From positions 1,321,001 to 1,385,000 of the forward strand of contig NZ_CP129968.2 of the NCBI RefSeq assembly GCF_030503875.2: a stretch of DNA of 64,000 bases. Direction: 5' to 3'. Below the pieces are notes generated by a model. The model searched no databases and was not told where the DNA came from. It saw nothing but the letters and a program-made list of their open reading frames with translations. Of the stretch, positions 26,701 through 35,918 are shown one piece after another. The position numbers and the translations under genes are program-made. Every line of letters starts with the position of its first letter. Position 1 is the first letter of the stretch. This stretch comes from Marivirga arenosa (GTDB taxonomy: Bacteria > Bacteroidota > Bacteroidia > Cytophagales > Cyclobacteriaceae).

Positions 26701-29700
26701 TTGAATTGGAGATTTGCTAAAATATTACTTTTCCTGATAGGGAGCTTTTTTTCTCCAATGCTTTCGAATGCTCAAAATCATTGTTTTAAAACTCAATACT
26801 CCTCATTTAGTATTCCTGATTCGATTATAATTGTTCCTGCAACGATTAAGGTAAAAAATTCAAAAAATGAGGATTTCCCCTACGAACTTCATCATGATTA
26901 TTTAAAAATACAAAGAGGAAATTATACTGGTGAGCTGGAAGTATGTTATAACTATGTATCAGTTAAGAAATCTATTGTTGAAACTGCAGTTCCAGAAAAA
27001 TTATTTGATAGTAGTGCCATTTTCACGGATTATAAAGTTCCTATATCAATAGGAAATAAATCAAATCAAGAGCTTTTAGGACTAGGAGCTCTCAATATTT
27101 CAGGTGCTTTTATGAGATCTGTTTCAGCTGGAAGACAACAATCAACTATGATGCACTCTGTTATGGACTTAACTATTTCTGGAGCTATTTCAGATGAACT
27201 TGATGTAAAAGCGAGATTAACAGACCAGCAATTACCCTTTGAGCCTGAAGGAAATACGCAAAGATTACAAGATTTTGATCGTGTTAACATTCAATTAATT
27301 CATAATGATTGGGCTGTGGAAGCAGGAGATTTAAATTTAAGACCTACTAAAACTTTTAATTTTTTAAAGTATAATAGACAAGTACAAGGAATTGGGCTTT
27401 CAACTTCCAAATTATCTATTGATTCAACTAATTCAAATACCGAATTGGTAGTCTCTTTTGCAAGAAGTAAGGCGGGTGTGCAAAATATTGAACCCATAGA
27501 AGGTGTTTTAGGTCCTTATAGAATTGAAGGCCCTCAAAATGAACCTTTCATTTTTATTTTGGCGGGTTCTGAAACCGTTTATTTAGATGGTGAAAAATTA
27601 GAAAGAGGATTAGAAAACGATTATATTATAGATTATAATGCAGCAGAAATCACATTTAATTCTCATTTGTATTTATCAAAATATAGTGTGATTCAAATTG
27701 AGTTTGAATATTCTGATCGGCAATATGACAGAACGGTAACAAATTTCCAGCACAATCAAAAAATAGGCAACTTAGATATAAATGTAGGTTACTTTCAACA
27801 AAAGGATAAACCAGGCAATCAAATTAATACTTTTAGTGAGTATGATTTTCAACAGCTCTCCAATATAAGTGGTATCAATTCTTATGGTGAAATTCAAGCT
27901 ATTGATAGCATTGGCTTTCAAGAAGGACAAATAAATTATGCTAAGATTGATACAACTTTAAGTGGTAAAAAGTATTCGATTTATAGATATTCAAAAGACC
28001 CTCGATCTGCTCATTACAATTTAATATTTACACAGGTAGGTCAAAATAATGGTAACTATATAATATCGAATACTTCAATTAATGGAGTAGTTTATGAATG
28101 GGTAGCACCAATAGATGATATCCCTCAGGGTAATTATGAGCCCGTAAAACGAGTAGCTCTTCCTCAAAATCAAAGAATAATAGATGTTGGTTTAACATAT
28201 AATCTAAATAATGGTTCAACAGTAGGACTTGAATATGCAGGATCGGAATTCGTATCAAATCAATTTAATTCCGAGGCTAGCCAACAGAAAGGAAACGCTC
28301 TAAAGTTAAGCTACACTTCAGACAATAAAGAGTTAAACTTTTTAAAAGAGGTATACATTAATAATTATATAAGTTATGAATATTTAGATTCTACTTTTTC
28401 TCCAATTCAACCATTTCGAGAAATGGATTTTAATCGAAATTGGGGGCTGCAGGAATCTGCGGTGTATTTGGCAGGAGAGGAGCACTTGATCAATTTAGGT
28501 ACTGAAATTTCTACTGAAAGGCAGCTTGCTAATTATAGCATTACATTTAGAGATAAAGAAAATGCAGGTCAAGGTATTCAACAAAAAATTAGATATCATA
28601 GGAAAGGTGATCTTCAGATTACTGCTAATGTTTTTGTAATGGATAATCATGTTGAAGCAAAAAACATTAGCTGGAGAAAGGCTCTTTTTGATATTAATTT
28701 CACACAATATGAATTAATTCCAGGCTATACTTTTAATACTCAGCAACATCAGATTTGGCAAAATGAAATCATAGAGCAGAGTTTTCAATATTTTAATAGT
28801 CACCAATTCTATCTAAAAAAAATAGATTCATCAGCTTGGTCGTTTTTACTATCTCATGAATTAAGACAAGATGATATCCCTTTTGAAGAGAAAATGATTA
28901 GAAATGAAGATGCTCAGAATACTAAACTCGAAACCTCCTTTCAATTCAATGAGGGGAATAGGCTTTCATTGAATGCTATTAACAGAAATATTGTACAGAA
29001 AAATGATTCCAATAACCAACAACACTACCTGCAAGGAGGAATAAACTGGCTCTCTTCTTTATTAGATGGACATATCAATCAAAATATAAATTTTCAAACA
29101 GGGACTGGCAGAGTATTAGAAAGAAACTATTTCTTTATGGAAGTTGCAAGAAATTTGGGAACACATTCTTGGTCTGATTTAAATAATAATGGTGAAAAAG
29201 AGCTAAATGAGTTCTTTGAAGATGAAACCGAATATGGAAATAGGAATTATGTAAAAGTTCTAACTATGGGAAGTGACTATAAAACGGCTTACATTAATCG
29301 CTTGCTATATCAATTGCAATGGAAAATGCCTGAAAGTTGGAGGGATTCAGATGGTCTGCTTTACTATTTTGGAAAACTATCGGGTAACTTTAACGCTAAT
29401 TTTGATTCGAAAAATACTTTTGAAAATTGGCTGGATAGAATTTCTCCATTGAGTAATACAGAAAATGAAAAGGTTTTATCCTCTAGAAATATTTGGAAAA
29501 GTTCCTTTTATTATAATAGAGGTGGCGATTTGAATTTTGAATCTACTTGGTCTTCATCTAATAGAAAGCAATTATTATTAGATGGTTTTGAAGGGATGTC
29601 AAGAAAAAACTATTTGTTTAGTACTAGCTTAAATACTTTTCAAGATTGGAATGTTAACCTTAGCTATCTTAATTCAATTAGTACTTCATTTTCTGATAGA

Positions 29701-30129
29701 GTAGACGAACGAGATTACGCTTTCACAAGTCAATCTATTATCCCTAAGATTATGTGGCAAAACGGTAAAAAATTAAGATTAGTGTTAGCCTATAAAAATA
29801 ATAATAAATGGAGTGAACACGAGGCTTTTGGTGGTAGTGTAAATGTTAATTCAATAGAATTAAGTAATAAGTTTATACAATCACAAAATGACATTTTTGA
29901 ATCAAAAGTTAGTTATGTAAGTGTAGATTCAAAATTAAAAGATAATCAGAGCCCTTTAGCTTTTGAAATGTTTGAAGGATTACAAGCAGGAGATAATTAT
30001 GTATGGAATATTTCTATGAAAAGAAAATTGATAGGTGATCTAAACTTAATCCTTCAATATATTGGAAGAAAAAGCAAAGATTACCCGGTTATCCATAATG
30101 GGAGTGTGCAATTAACAGCTCTTTTTTAA
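26701..30129 (+). CDS. large exported protein, probably outer-membrane/surface, function unknown
   Basis: This 1142-residue protein starts at a TTG; the choice rests on the signal peptide that follows immediately (NWRFAKILLFLIGSFFSPML..SNAQ) and on the 2-base spacing to the kinase gene. The mature part is rich in Asn, Ser, Tyr and alternating beta-strand patterns, consistent with an outer-membrane barrel or surface beta protein. A recognisable sub-domain near residues 275-345 (GSETVYLDGEKLERG, then NDYIIDYNAAEITF) recurs in large surface proteins of Bacteroidota. No catalytic motif was seen. Its 3' end overlaps the convergent mlaF gene by four bases. Confidence 0.65.
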   Translation: MNWRFAKILLFLIGSFFSPMLSNAQNHCFKTQYSSFSIPDSIIIVPATIKVKNSKNEDFPYELHHDYLKIQRGNYTGELEVCYNYVSVKKSIVETAVPEKLFDSSAIFTDYKVPISIGNKSNQELLGLGALNISGAFMRSVSAGRQQSTMMHSVMDLTISGAISDELDVKARLTDQQLPFEPEGNTQRLQDFDRVNIQLIHNDWAVEAGDLNLRPTKTFNFLKYNRQVQGIGLSTSKLSIDSTNSNTELVVSFARSKAGVQNIEPIEGVLGPYRIEGPQNEPFIFILAGSETVYLDGEKLERGLENDYIIDYNAAEITFNSHLYLSKYSVIQIEFEYSDRQYDRTVTNFQHNQKIGNLDINVGYFQQKDKPGNQINTFSEYDFQQLSNISGINSYGEIQAIDSIGFQEGQINYAKIDTTLSGKKYSIYRYSKDPRSAHYNLIFTQVGQNNGNYIISNTSINGVVYEWVAPIDDIPQGNYEPVKRVALPQNQRIIDVGLTYNLNNGSTVGLEYAGSEFVSNQFNSEASQQKGNALKLSYTSDNKELNFLKEVYINNYISYEYLDSTFSPIQPFREMDFNRNWGLQESAVYLAGEEHLINLGTEISTERQLANYSITFRDKENAGQGIQQKIRYHRKGDLQITANVFVMDNHVEAKNISWRKALFDINFTQYELIPGYTFNTQQHQIWQNEIIEQSFQYFNSHQFYLKKIDSSAWSFLLSHELRQDDIPFEEKMIRNEDAQNTKLETSFQFNEGNRLSLNAINRNIVQKNDSNNQQHYLQGGINWLSSLLDGHINQNINFQTGTGRVLERNYFFMEVARNLGTHSWSDLNNNGEKELNEFFEDETEYGNRNYVKVLTMGSDYKTAYINRLLYQLQWKMPESWRDSDGLLYYFGKLSGNFNANFDSKNTFENWLDRISPLSNTENEKVLSSRNIWKSSFYYNRGGDLNFESTWSSSNRKQLLLDGFEGMSRKNYLFSTSLNTFQDWNVNLSYLNSISTSFSDRVDERDYAFTSQSIIPKIMWQNGKKLRLVLAYKNNNKWSEHEAFGGSVNVNSIELSNKFIQSQNDIFESKVSYVSVDSKLKDNQSPLAFEMFEGLQAGDNYVWNISMKRKLIGDLNLILQYIGRKSKDYPVIHNGSVQLTALF

Positions 30130-30878
30130 AGCGTTTTTCTAAGCTTTTTCATAAACTTACTAGCGAAAATAAATTCTTCTAAGTCTTCTTGATTAGAAGT
30201 TAAAACTGTATCTGAATTACCTTCCCATAGCTTTTTACCTTTTTCTAAATAAATAATATGCTCACCAATTCCCATAACGGAATTCATATCATGTGTAACC
30301 ACTATAGTGGTTACATTTAATTCATGCGTAATTTCTTGTATTAGTTCATCTATTAATAGGGAAGTTCTTGGATCTAAGCCTGAATTTGGTTCATCACAGA
30401 ATAAGTAATTAATATCATTCACAATAGCTCTTGCAATTCCAACTCTCTTCTTCTGGCCACCACTAATTTCGGATGGCATTTTTTTATTAATGTTTTCCAA
30501 TCCAACTCTACTTAATACATTATTGACACGATCAAGCTTTTCATCTTTTTTCATATCAGTAAGTAGATCTAAAGGAAACATAACATTTTCCTCAATATTT
30601 TTCGAATCGAATAAAGCACCTCCTTGAAAAAGCATTCCAATTTCTCTTCTCATTTGTGCTTTTTCTTCCTTATCTGCTTTTAAAAATGATCTGCCGTCAT
30701 ACAGTACTTCTCCAGTCTCTGGTATTATTAAACCGACAATACATTTTAATAATACACTTTTTCCAGTTCCGCTGGCTCCAATTATCAGGTTCGTAATACC
30801 TCTGTCAAATGTGCCTGATATATTTTCAAGAACAGAAGTGCCATTAAATGATTTAGATATGTTTGTTATTTCAATCAT
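30126..30878 (-). CDS. mlaF: MlaF-like ABC transporter ATP-binding protein
   Basis: This 250-residue ATPase belongs to the Mla-type lipid transporter that moves phospholipids between the membranes. Walker A is GASGTGKS (34-41), the signature is ISGGQKKRVGIARA, and Walker B is LFCDEPNSGLD; the switch histidine follows in VVTHDMNS. The GLDP sequence after Walker B and the long D-loop match the MlaF/Ttg2A group. It lies three bases after the permease gene on the minus strand, so they form an operon. No MlaD gene is next to them in this window. Confidence 0.9.
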   Translation of the reverse strand: MIEITNISKSFNGTSVLENISGTFDRGITNLIIGASGTGKSVLLKCIVGLIIPETGEVLYDGRSFLKADKEEKAQMRREIGMLFQGGALFDSKNIEENVMFPLDLLTDMKKDEKLDRVNNVLSRVGLENINKKMPSEISGGQKKRVGIARAIVNDINYLFCDEPNSGLDPRTSLLIDELIQEITHELNVTTIVVTHDMNSVMGIGEHIIYLEKGKKLWEGNSDTVLTSNQEDLEEFIFASKFMKKLRKTL

Positions 30879-30881
30879 TGC

Positions 30882-31613
30882 TTAATTCAATAATAATTCT
30901 GCTAAAATGTAATCTGCTAATAATATTGCAATACAGCTTTTGGTTACCGCACTTGTACTTGATCGACCAACTTCAAGTGCACCACCTGTTGTGTAGAATC
31001 CTTGAAAAGCAGAAATTGAGGCAATTAAAAACGCGAAAACTACAGACTTTATTAAGGCAAATTGCACGGTATACGAATTAAAATCGATTCTAATACCATA
31101 TACATATTCTGTTTCAGTTAAAATGCCTGTCATTGTACCCGCTATATAACCACCATATAATGACAAAAAGCCTGCAATAATTACTAATAAAGGGTACATA
31201 ATCATAGCAGCCACTATTTTAGGCAATACTAAATAGGATGCTGAGTTGATTCCCATAACCTCTAAGGCATCAATTTGCTCAGTAATTCTCATAGTACCCA
31301 ATCCACTGGCTATACTTGACCCAACTTTTCCGGCAATTACAATAGCCGTAATGGTGGGTGCTAATTCCAAAACAACCATTTCCCGAGTAACCTGAGCTAC
31401 AACATAATTTTGAATTAAAGGACTCACTAAATTATAGGCCGTCTGCACTGTAGTTACAGCACCCATAAAGGTTGAGGTAATTGCAACAATTAAGATAGAA
31501 TTCCAACCAATAGAAATACATTCATTAATGGTTAGTTTTAGATAAGAAGAAAAGGTTTCTCTTCTTACGAACATACTCCCTAAAAAAATAAAATAAGCAC
31601 CGATTGCTTTCAT
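30882..31613 (-). CDS. mlaE: MlaE-like ABC transporter permease
   Basis: This 243-residue permease has the MlaE/YrbE pattern: EMVVLELAPTITAIVIAGKVGSS split over two conserved blocks, with five or six hydrophobic helices, and EQIDALEVMGINSASYLVLP, the cytoplasmic coupling helix typical of the family. It is the first gene of a two-gene minus-strand operon with mlaF. Its upstream region is shared with the divergent SDR gene. Confidence 0.9.
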   Translation of the reverse strand: MKAIGAYFIFLGSMFVRRETFSSYLKLTINECISIGWNSILIVAITSTFMGAVTTVQTAYNLVSPLIQNYVVAQVTREMVVLELAPTITAIVIAGKVGSSIASGLGTMRITEQIDALEVMGINSASYLVLPKIVAAMIMYPLLVIIAGFLSLYGGYIAGTMTGILTETEYVYGIRIDFNSYTVQFALIKSVVFAFLIASISAFQGFYTTGGALEVGRSSTSAVTKSCIAILLADYILAELLLN

Positions 31614-31814
31614 AAGGTTGTTGTTTCTTGAATCTTCAAATTTAAAGTTAGCATGAAAATTTTCTTTGCAATAAAATAAAACGCTAAAGTGAAAGAAAAT
31701 TTTAGCTTGTGCATTAAATAATCTTTAAACATTACGCTGGTTGTGAAATGTTGTTTGTAGAACTATGATAAATATCGTTAGTTTCGTATTCTTAAAACTA
31801 GTTGCATTATAATT

Positions 31815-32519
31815 ATGGATAAATATATAGTAATCACAGGAGGTACAAAAGGCATTGGTAGAGCCATTATTATGAAATTTGCTCAAAATGGATTCAATAT
31901 TATAACGTGTTCCAGAAAGAGTGATGAATTAAATGAGCTTAAGGAAGAAATAGAAAGGTCGAATGACATTAGGGTTTTTGTGAAAGCTGCTGATTTATCC
32001 AAGAAAGAAGAAGTAATTCAATTTGCCGAATTTGTAAAGGGCACTACCTCTAAAATTGATGTTCTTATTAATAATACGGGTGTGTTTTTACCCGGAAGTA
32101 TAAAAGATGAGCCCGAAGGGAATTTAGAGATGATGATGAATACAAATTTGTTTTCTGCATATCATTTAACTAGAGCTTTATTACCTTCTATGTTACCCCA
32201 TAAAAAGGGACACATCTTTTCAATGAGTAGTATTGCGGGTATTACAGCTTATTCAAGTGGAGGCTCATACAGTATCACAAAATATGCTATGCAAGGCTTT
32301 ACAAAATGCTTGAGAGAAGAATTGAAGGGTGAAGGAGTAAAAGTAACTTCTATTATTCCTGGTGCAACCTATACAGCAAGTTGGGAAGGTGTTGATTTAC
32401 CATTAGAAAGATTCATGAAAGCAGAAGATGTTGCTGAATCAGTTTGGTCAGCTTATGCTTTATCAGACAGAACTGTAGTGGAAGAAATTGTTCTTAGACC
32501 TCAATTAGGAGATATATAA
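31815..32519 (+). CDS. short-chain dehydrogenase/reductase
   Basis: This 234-residue SDR enzyme uses NAD(P)H. The nucleotide-binding motif TGGTKGIG (8-15), NNTG (87-90), active-site serine in MSSIAG (near 139) and Y152-x3-K156 are all in place, so it should be active. The NNTG replaces the more usual NNAG. The substrate is not evident. It ends two bases before the aminotransferase gene and may serve sugar or cofactor metabolism with it. Confidence 0.9.
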   Translation: MDKYIVITGGTKGIGRAIIMKFAQNGFNIITCSRKSDELNELKEEIERSNDIRVFVKAADLSKKEEVIQFAEFVKGTTSKIDVLINNTGVFLPGSIKDEPEGNLEMMMNTNLFSAYHLTRALLPSMLPHKKGHIFSMSSIAGITAYSSGGSYSITKYAMQGFTKCLREELKGEGVKVTSIIPGATYTASWEGVDLPLERFMKAEDVAESVWSAYALSDRTVVEEIVLRPQLGDI

Positions 32520-32521
32520 TC

Positions 32522-33643
32522 ATGAATGAGAGAATATTTTTATCAGCTCCCCATATGGGAGGACAGGAAATTAAGTTTATAAATCAAGCATTTGATGAAA
32601 ACTGGATTGCCCCTTTAGGCCCCAATGTAAATGGATTTGAAAAAGACCTTCAGGATTATAATAAGGTATCGAATGCATCAGTTTTAAGTTCTGGTACAGC
32701 CGCTATCCATTTAGCTCTAATTTTATTGGGTATAAGGCGAGATGATGTTGTACTAGCTTCTAGCTTTACTTTTTCAGCAACAGTCAACCCCATTGTCTAT
32801 CAGCAGGCAAATCCAGTTCTTATTGACAGTGAAGATGAAACATGGAATATGGATCCTAATTTGCTTGAAAAAGCTATTAAAGAATATATTCAGAAAGGCA
32901 AAAAGCCGAAAGCCATCATATTTGTTCATTTGTATGGTATGCCGGGCAAAATTGAGGAGGTAAGAGCTCTGGCTGATCAATATGAAATTCCAATAATTGA
33001 AGACGCTGCAGAAGCTTTAGGGGCAAGCTTGAACGGAAAAGCATTAGGCACCTTTGGTGATTTTGGTGTTTTTTCTTTTAACGGAAATAAAATTATAACT
33101 ACTTCAGGAGGAGGAGCTCTCGTTTCAGAAAATAAAGAATGGATTGATAAATCACGCTTTTTAGCTACACAAGCACGTGATGCGGCTCCTCATTATCAAC
33201 ATTCAGAAATTGGCTATAATTACCGAATGAGTAACATAGCCGCAGGTATTGGTAGAGGGCAAATGTTAGTGCTAGATCAATGGGTTGAAAAAAGAAGGGC
33301 CAATCATGAATTCTATAGAAATGAATTAGGGAATTTAGGCTTAAGCTTTTTAAATGAGCCTGAAAATTCTTTCAGTAATAGATGGTTAACCTGCGTTCTT
33401 TTTGATGAATCAATTAAAAGGACAACTGAAGAATTAAGGCAATATTTAGAGGGATTCAATATTGAAACAAGGCCATTATGGAAACCAATGCACTTACAAC
33501 CAGTATTCAAAAAATATGACGCCTATACCTCTGGTGTTTCAGAAAAATTATTTAAAACTGGCTTATGTCTTCCATCTAGTTCATCATTATCTATGGACCA
33601 AAAGCAACTAATAGTCGAAAAGATTAAGCAATTTCTTAAATAA
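32522..33643 (+). CDS. DegT/DnrJ/EryC1-family aminotransferase
   Basis: This 373-residue PLP-dependent sugar aminotransferase transfers an amino group to a keto-sugar nucleotide. Marks are SSGTAAIHLAL near 60, IIEDAAEALGAS near 158 and the PLP lysine K190 in SFNGNKIITTSGGGAL. The next gene encodes a 4,6-dehydratase that makes the keto-sugar, so together they resemble a PglF/PglE pair leading to amino-deoxy sugars such as bacillosamine or related surface-glycan sugars. The exact sugar cannot be assigned. Confidence 0.88.
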   Translation: MNERIFLSAPHMGGQEIKFINQAFDENWIAPLGPNVNGFEKDLQDYNKVSNASVLSSGTAAIHLALILLGIRRDDVVLASSFTFSATVNPIVYQQANPVLIDSEDETWNMDPNLLEKAIKEYIQKGKKPKAIIFVHLYGMPGKIEEVRALADQYEIPIIEDAAEALGASLNGKALGTFGDFGVFSFNGNKIITTSGGGALVSENKEWIDKSRFLATQARDAAPHYQHSEIGYNYRMSNIAAGIGRGQMLVLDQWVEKRRANHEFYRNELGNLGLSFLNEPENSFSNRWLTCVLFDESIKRTTEELRQYLEGFNIETRPLWKPMHLQPVFKKYDAYTSGVSEKLFKTGLCLPSSSSLSMDQKQLIVEKIKQFLK

Positions 33644-33693
33644 AAGCTTAAATAATTATAATAAAATATTATTTAGATTATATTTACCTATTA

Positions 33694-35640
33694 ATGATTA
33701 AGAAAATCAACGATATCAGCTTTTTACCTAGGTGGATTATTTTATTAATCGACCTTTTGTTGTTGATGTCAGCAATCGTAATTGCTTATTTACTTCGTTT
33801 CAACTTTAATTTGGCAGATGTTTTGGCTTTTAAGTTTACTGAAGGCCTTGTTTTATTTCTGATTTGTCATTTAATCTCTATTTTCTTAACGCAAAGTTAT
33901 GCCGGAATCATTAGGTATACCTCCATTGAAGATGGTTTAAGAATCTCATATACTACTTTTATTGGGACAATTCTTATTGCTATCATCAGTTATTTAAATT
34001 ACTGGTACAGAGGAAGTGTAATTATTCCAGCCTCAGTTTTAATTATAAGCTTTATTTTATCTGTAAGTATATTATTTTCTTACAGGGTATTAGTTAAAAA
34101 CCTTTTTAGTTACTATCGAGATGCTGTTAGAAATAGAAAAAATATTATAATATTTGGAGCCGGCCAATATGGAATAATCACCAAGCAAGTAATTGATGCT
34201 GATCCAAATGCAAGATCAAGAGTGGTTGGATTTATTGATGATGACATCAAAAAATCAGGTAAAATTTTAAATGGTACTCCTATTTTTGATGCCAATTATA
34301 ATCTTGATGAAATTCTTAAGAAATATGCTGTTCGAGAAATCATCATTGCGATTGCCAATCTTTCTGTGGAAAGGAAAAATGAGTTGGTAGATTATTGCTT
34401 AAAAGCCCATGTGAAAGTAAGGTCGGTTCCGCCACCAGAAAAATGGGTAAATGGTGAACTAAGCATAAATCAAATTAAAGAAGTACGCATTGAAGATTTA
34501 TTAGGCAGAGAATCAATTCAATTACAAAATCCGAAAGTTTCAGAAAGCATAGCTGGCAAAATTGTACTAATAACTGGAGCAGCAGGTTCAATTGGTTCTG
34601 AAATAGCGAAGCAAGTTCTAAAAGTAAAGCCTAAAAAATTATTAATTCTTGATCAGGCAGAATCATTTTTATATGCAGTTGATTTAGACTTAGTTAATCA
34701 GAATAAGGATAAAAAAGTAGAAATTACTCCTTTGATTGTTGATGTTACCAATAAAAGAAGATTAGAAGGGATTTTCGAAAAATATAATCCGGATATTGTT
34801 TACCATGCTGCTGCATATAAACACGTTCCATTAATGGAAAAACATCCAGTTGAAGCCATAGCTACTAATGTATTTGGTACAAAAAATCTGGCCGACCTAG
34901 CAGTTCAATACAATGTTGAAAAGTTTGTAATGGTATCAACAGATAAGGCTGTGAATCCTACAAATGTGATGGGAGCCACAAAAAGATTAGCTGAACTTTA
35001 TGTCCAATCTTTAAATGATGTAAAAGCTGATGGTAAAAAGAATACCACTAAATTCGTTACTACCAGATTTGGTAATGTGCTAGGTTCAAATGGATCAGTA
35101 ATTCCATTATTTAAAAATCAAATTGAAAAAGGAGGGCCAGTTACCGTTACTCATCCTGATGTAACTCGATATTTCATGACGATCCCAGAAGCTTGTCAGT
35201 TAGTAATAGAAGCTGGTGTTATGGGGTTTGGCGGTGAGATTTTTGTATTTGATATGGGTAAATCAGTTAAAATAATTGATTTAGCTAAAAAAATGATTCA
35301 GCTTTCTGGTTTTGAAGTAGGGGTAGATATCAATATAGAATATACAGGATTAAGAGAAGGGGAGAAATTATATGAAGAGTTGTTAAGCAATAAAGAAACA
35401 ACACTTCCTACTTACCATGAAAAGATTCTAATTGCAAAAACAGATAGAATGCGTCATAACGAAATCTCATCTGAGCTTTCTAAACTTTATGATTTACTGT
35501 TGGATGAGAATGAGATGGGGATGATCATGCAAATCAAAAAGATTATTCCTGAATTTATCAGTCATGCTTCTCGTTTTGAAGTTTTAGATGATAAGGATTC
35601 GGATAATGGTAAATGGAAAATATCGAGGAAGATCAGTTAA
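33694..35640 (+). CDS. membrane nucleotide-sugar 4,6-dehydratase (PglF/WbpM/CapD family)
   Basis: This 648-residue protein has four N-terminal membrane helices (about 13-140), a first Rossmann domain (FGAGQYG near 153) and a second, catalytic Rossmann domain (TGAAGSIGSEIA near 294). It is a UDP-GlcNAc-type 4,6-dehydratase. The usual YxxxK tyrosine is methionine (NVMGATKR), which is normal for this membrane subgroup, and TDKAVNP precedes it. It works with the upstream aminotransferase in making amino-deoxy sugars for surface polysaccharide or glycoproteins. The lanthipeptide island begins in the gap that follows. Confidence 0.9.
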   Translation: MIKKINDISFLPRWIILLIDLLLLMSAIVIAYLLRFNFNLADVLAFKFTEGLVLFLICHLISIFLTQSYAGIIRYTSIEDGLRISYTTFIGTILIAIISYLNYWYRGSVIIPASVLIISFILSVSILFSYRVLVKNLFSYYRDAVRNRKNIIIFGAGQYGIITKQVIDADPNARSRVVGFIDDDIKKSGKILNGTPIFDANYNLDEILKKYAVREIIIAIANLSVERKNELVDYCLKAHVKVRSVPPPEKWVNGELSINQIKEVRIEDLLGRESIQLQNPKVSESIAGKIVLITGAAGSIGSEIAKQVLKVKPKKLLILDQAESFLYAVDLDLVNQNKDKKVEITPLIVDVTNKRRLEGIFEKYNPDIVYHAAAYKHVPLMEKHPVEAIATNVFGTKNLADLAVQYNVEKFVMVSTDKAVNPTNVMGATKRLAELYVQSLNDVKADGKKNTTKFVTTRFGNVLGSNGSVIPLFKNQIEKGGPVTVTHPDVTRYFMTIPEACQLVIEAGVMGFGGEIFVFDMGKSVKIIDLAKKMIQLSGFEVGVDINIEYTGLREGEKLYEELLSNKETTLPTYHEKILIAKTDRMRHNEISSELSKLYDLLLDENEMGMIMQIKKIIPEFISHASRFEVLDDKDSDNGKWKISRKIS

Positions 35641-35786
35641 ATCTGTGACACATCTATTTTGTGGAAAGTATATTTTAATAACATCTCTTGCCTCCAAACA
35701 TATTAATTTTGGAAGTTTTTACTTTAATTTTCTTTAAGTAAAAATTTATACTTCAGAAATATTTACAGCCTGACTCTGATAAAGTT

Positions 35787-35814
35787 TGTCTAAACCTTAT
35801 GTGTGTTTGTCTAA
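35787..35814 (+). promoter_or_regulatory. LytTR-type direct repeat 1 (before the outer-membrane gene)
   Basis: TGTCTAA occurs at 35787-35793 and again at 35808-35814, exactly 21 bp apart; the match extends upstream to GTTTGTCTAAA in both copies. Two direct repeats two helical turns apart is the classic binding pattern of LytTR-domain regulators such as AgrA and AlgR. A possible -33 TTG (35823-35825) and -7 TTGATTTG (35843-35850) follow, so the site lies where an activator would touch RNA polymerase. Confidence 0.75.
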
Positions 35815-35918
35815 ATATATTGTTGATCAGTTTAATTTAGTCTTGATTTGAGTAATAGTTAAGAGGAAAATGTAGGATCCTCTTACTTATCTTCAGTAAA
35901 ACTCAAATATTGACAAAT

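Noticed and set aside
33694..35640. Missing tyrosine of the YxxxK motif in the sugar dehydratase, first read as a damaged active site.
   Set aside because: Methionine at this place is normal in the membrane-bound PglF/WbpM subgroup.
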